Source of the DNA: CAXSEA01 sp964235675
GTDB taxonomy: Bacteria; Armatimonadota; Armatimonadia; Armatimonadales; Capsulimonadaceae
Assembly: GCA_964235675.1 (NCBI GenBank)
Contig: CAXSEA010000235.1
Span: 1 to 5,747 of the forward strand
DNA length: 5,747 nt
Direction of reading: 5' to 3'
The notes beneath the pieces were generated by a model, which was given only the letters and a program-made list of their open reading frames with translations, was not told the origin of the DNA and searched no databases. Shown piece after piece: positions 4,960-5,747 of the stretch; within the stretch, counting starts at the first letter, position 1, and each line of letters begins with the position of its first letter. Both the position numbers and the translations under genes were made by a program.

Positions 4960-5747
4960 CTATTCGATGCCTCGCGCCGCGTTGTAGTAGTGCATGTCGG
5001 CGTTCAAAACGTATGGCTCTAGGCGTCCGGCTAGGTCGCGGGTGACGTCGGCTTCGACGTAGATGCATTGCGGGCGGTAATCGACGATATTAACTTTGCC
5101 GTTTTCATAGCACAGGGCCAGCATGTCGTTTTTGTCGTAAGGCAGCTCGGCGACGACATGGACGAGCATCGCGCGGATTGTGGCGGTGAACCGGTCCATC
5201 AGATGCGCCATGCCCTCGCGCTTCAGGGCGGAGATATAGCAGGCGTTGGGATTGCTCGCCACCAGCTCGCGAAGGTGGTATTGATCGTGCACGCGGTCGG
5301 ATTTGTTGAACACGGTGACCATCGGCTTGCCGTCTACGCCGAGGTCGTGGAGGACGCCTTCCACGGCGCGCATCTGAGATTCGTAGTCGGGCGCGCCGGC
5401 ATCAACGACGTGGATCAGGAAGTCGGCTTGGACGACTTCCTCCAGGGTGGCGCGGAAGGCGGCAACCAGCATATGCGGCAGGCGGCGGATGAAGCCGACG
5501 GTATCGGTCATCAGGACGGACCAGCCGTCGGGAATGACAACTCGCCGGGTGGTAGGGTCGAGGGTGGCGAACAAGCGGGCGTCGGCGTAGGCGTTCGCGC
5601 CGGAGAGCAGGTTGAGGAGGGTGGATTTGCCGGCGGACGTGTAGCCGACCAAGGCGCAAGTGGGGAACGGCAGCTTGCGGCGGACTTGGCGCTGCTGGCT
5701 GCGCTGGTCTTTCACTTCGTCGATCTCGCGCTCCAGCTCGGAGATGC
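4960..5747 (-). CDS. hflX: GTPase HflX, C-terminal part (N-terminus beyond the window)
   Basis: The visible 261 residues contain the end of the HflX helical region (ISELEREIDEVKDQRSQQ, a coiled-coil-like stretch) followed by the GTPase domain: G1 GYTSAGKS, switch I with ATLDPTTR (G2), G3 DTVGFIRRLP, G4 NKSD and G5 SALK. The spacing and the LPHMLVAAFRATLEE and HVVDAG segments are diagnostic for HflX rather than Era or Obg. A C-terminal domain of about 85 residues follows. HflX is a cytoplasmic ribosome-associated GTPase that splits stalled 70S or 100S ribosomes, notably in heat and antibiotic stress. The frame remains open to the window edge; the GTG at 5715 is an internal valine codon rather than a start, since family sequence continues upstream. 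Its TAG stop is five bases before the ATG of the membrane ATPase gene, which indicates an operon with coupled translation. Confidence 0.93.
   Translation of the reverse strand, partial: ISELEREIDEVKDQRSQQRQVRRKLPFPTCALVGYTSAGKSTLLNLLSGANAYADARLFATLDPTTRRVVIPDGWSVLMTDTVGFIRRLPHMLVAAFRATLEEVVQADFLIHVVDAGAPDYESQMRAVEGVLHDLGVDGKPMVTVFNKSDRVHDQYHLRELVASNPNACYISALKREGMAHLMDRFTATIRAMLVHVVAELPYDKNDMLALCYENGKVNIVDYRPQCIYVEADVTRDLAGRLEPYVLNADMHYYNAARGIE

Noticed and set aside
4955..5068. N-terminal extension of the membrane ATPase into hflX
   Set aside because: Arginine-rich sequence is the out-of-frame shadow of the HflX C-terminus. The ATG at 4954, just after the hflX stop, is a better start.

Overview
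The window is a GC-rich bacterial chromosome segment with five protein genes, four on the minus strand and one on the plus strand. No taxonomic marker is present. The combination of a large secreted beta-helix protein with tandem Ig-like domains, a DUF4118-plus-ATPase gene coupled to hflX, a SUFU-domain gene and palindromic interspersed repeats would fit Armatimonadota or another environmental phylum such as Acidobacteria or Chloroflexota. That placement is an inference and is weak.

Layout. Bases 1-37 hold nothing recognisable. Bases 38-2311 (minus) encode a secreted right-handed beta-helix protein with a signal peptide, nine Pmp-like rungs and two C-terminal Ig-like repeats. Bases 2312-2519 are an AT-rich gap with a 74-bp nested inverted repeat followed, on the minus strand, by an eight-T tract. 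Bases 2520-3083 (minus) encode a suppressor-of-fused (SUFU) domain protein. It is divergent from 3160-3585 (plus), a DUF559 protein of the Vsr/PD-(D/E)XK-like endonuclease group whose usual acidic active-site residues are mostly replaced. Bases 3585-3897 are a non-coding MITE-like element: 65-68 bp terminal inverted arms enclose a second, unrelated pair of inverted repeats. Bases 3896-4954 (minus) encode a membrane protein with a KdpD-like DUF4118 sensor region and a HATPase_c_2 domain. Bases 4960-5747 (minus, cut by the window edge) are the C-terminal two thirds or so of the GTPase HflX.

How the genes relate. hflX and the membrane ATPase gene are separated by five bases and are very probably one operon, translationally coupled. 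Their transcript runs into the MITE-like element from the right, while the DUF559 transcript enters from the left, so the element lies at the convergent 3' ends of two units. The SUFU and DUF559 genes diverge from a gap of about 75 bp. The beta-helix gene is probably its own unit behind the AT-rich gap.

The points most worth a second look are the nested element whose outer ends coincide with both flanking stop codons, the degenerate DUF559 active site beside a SUFU gene, and the nested AT-rich inverted repeat. I do not see a clear new multi-gene system.
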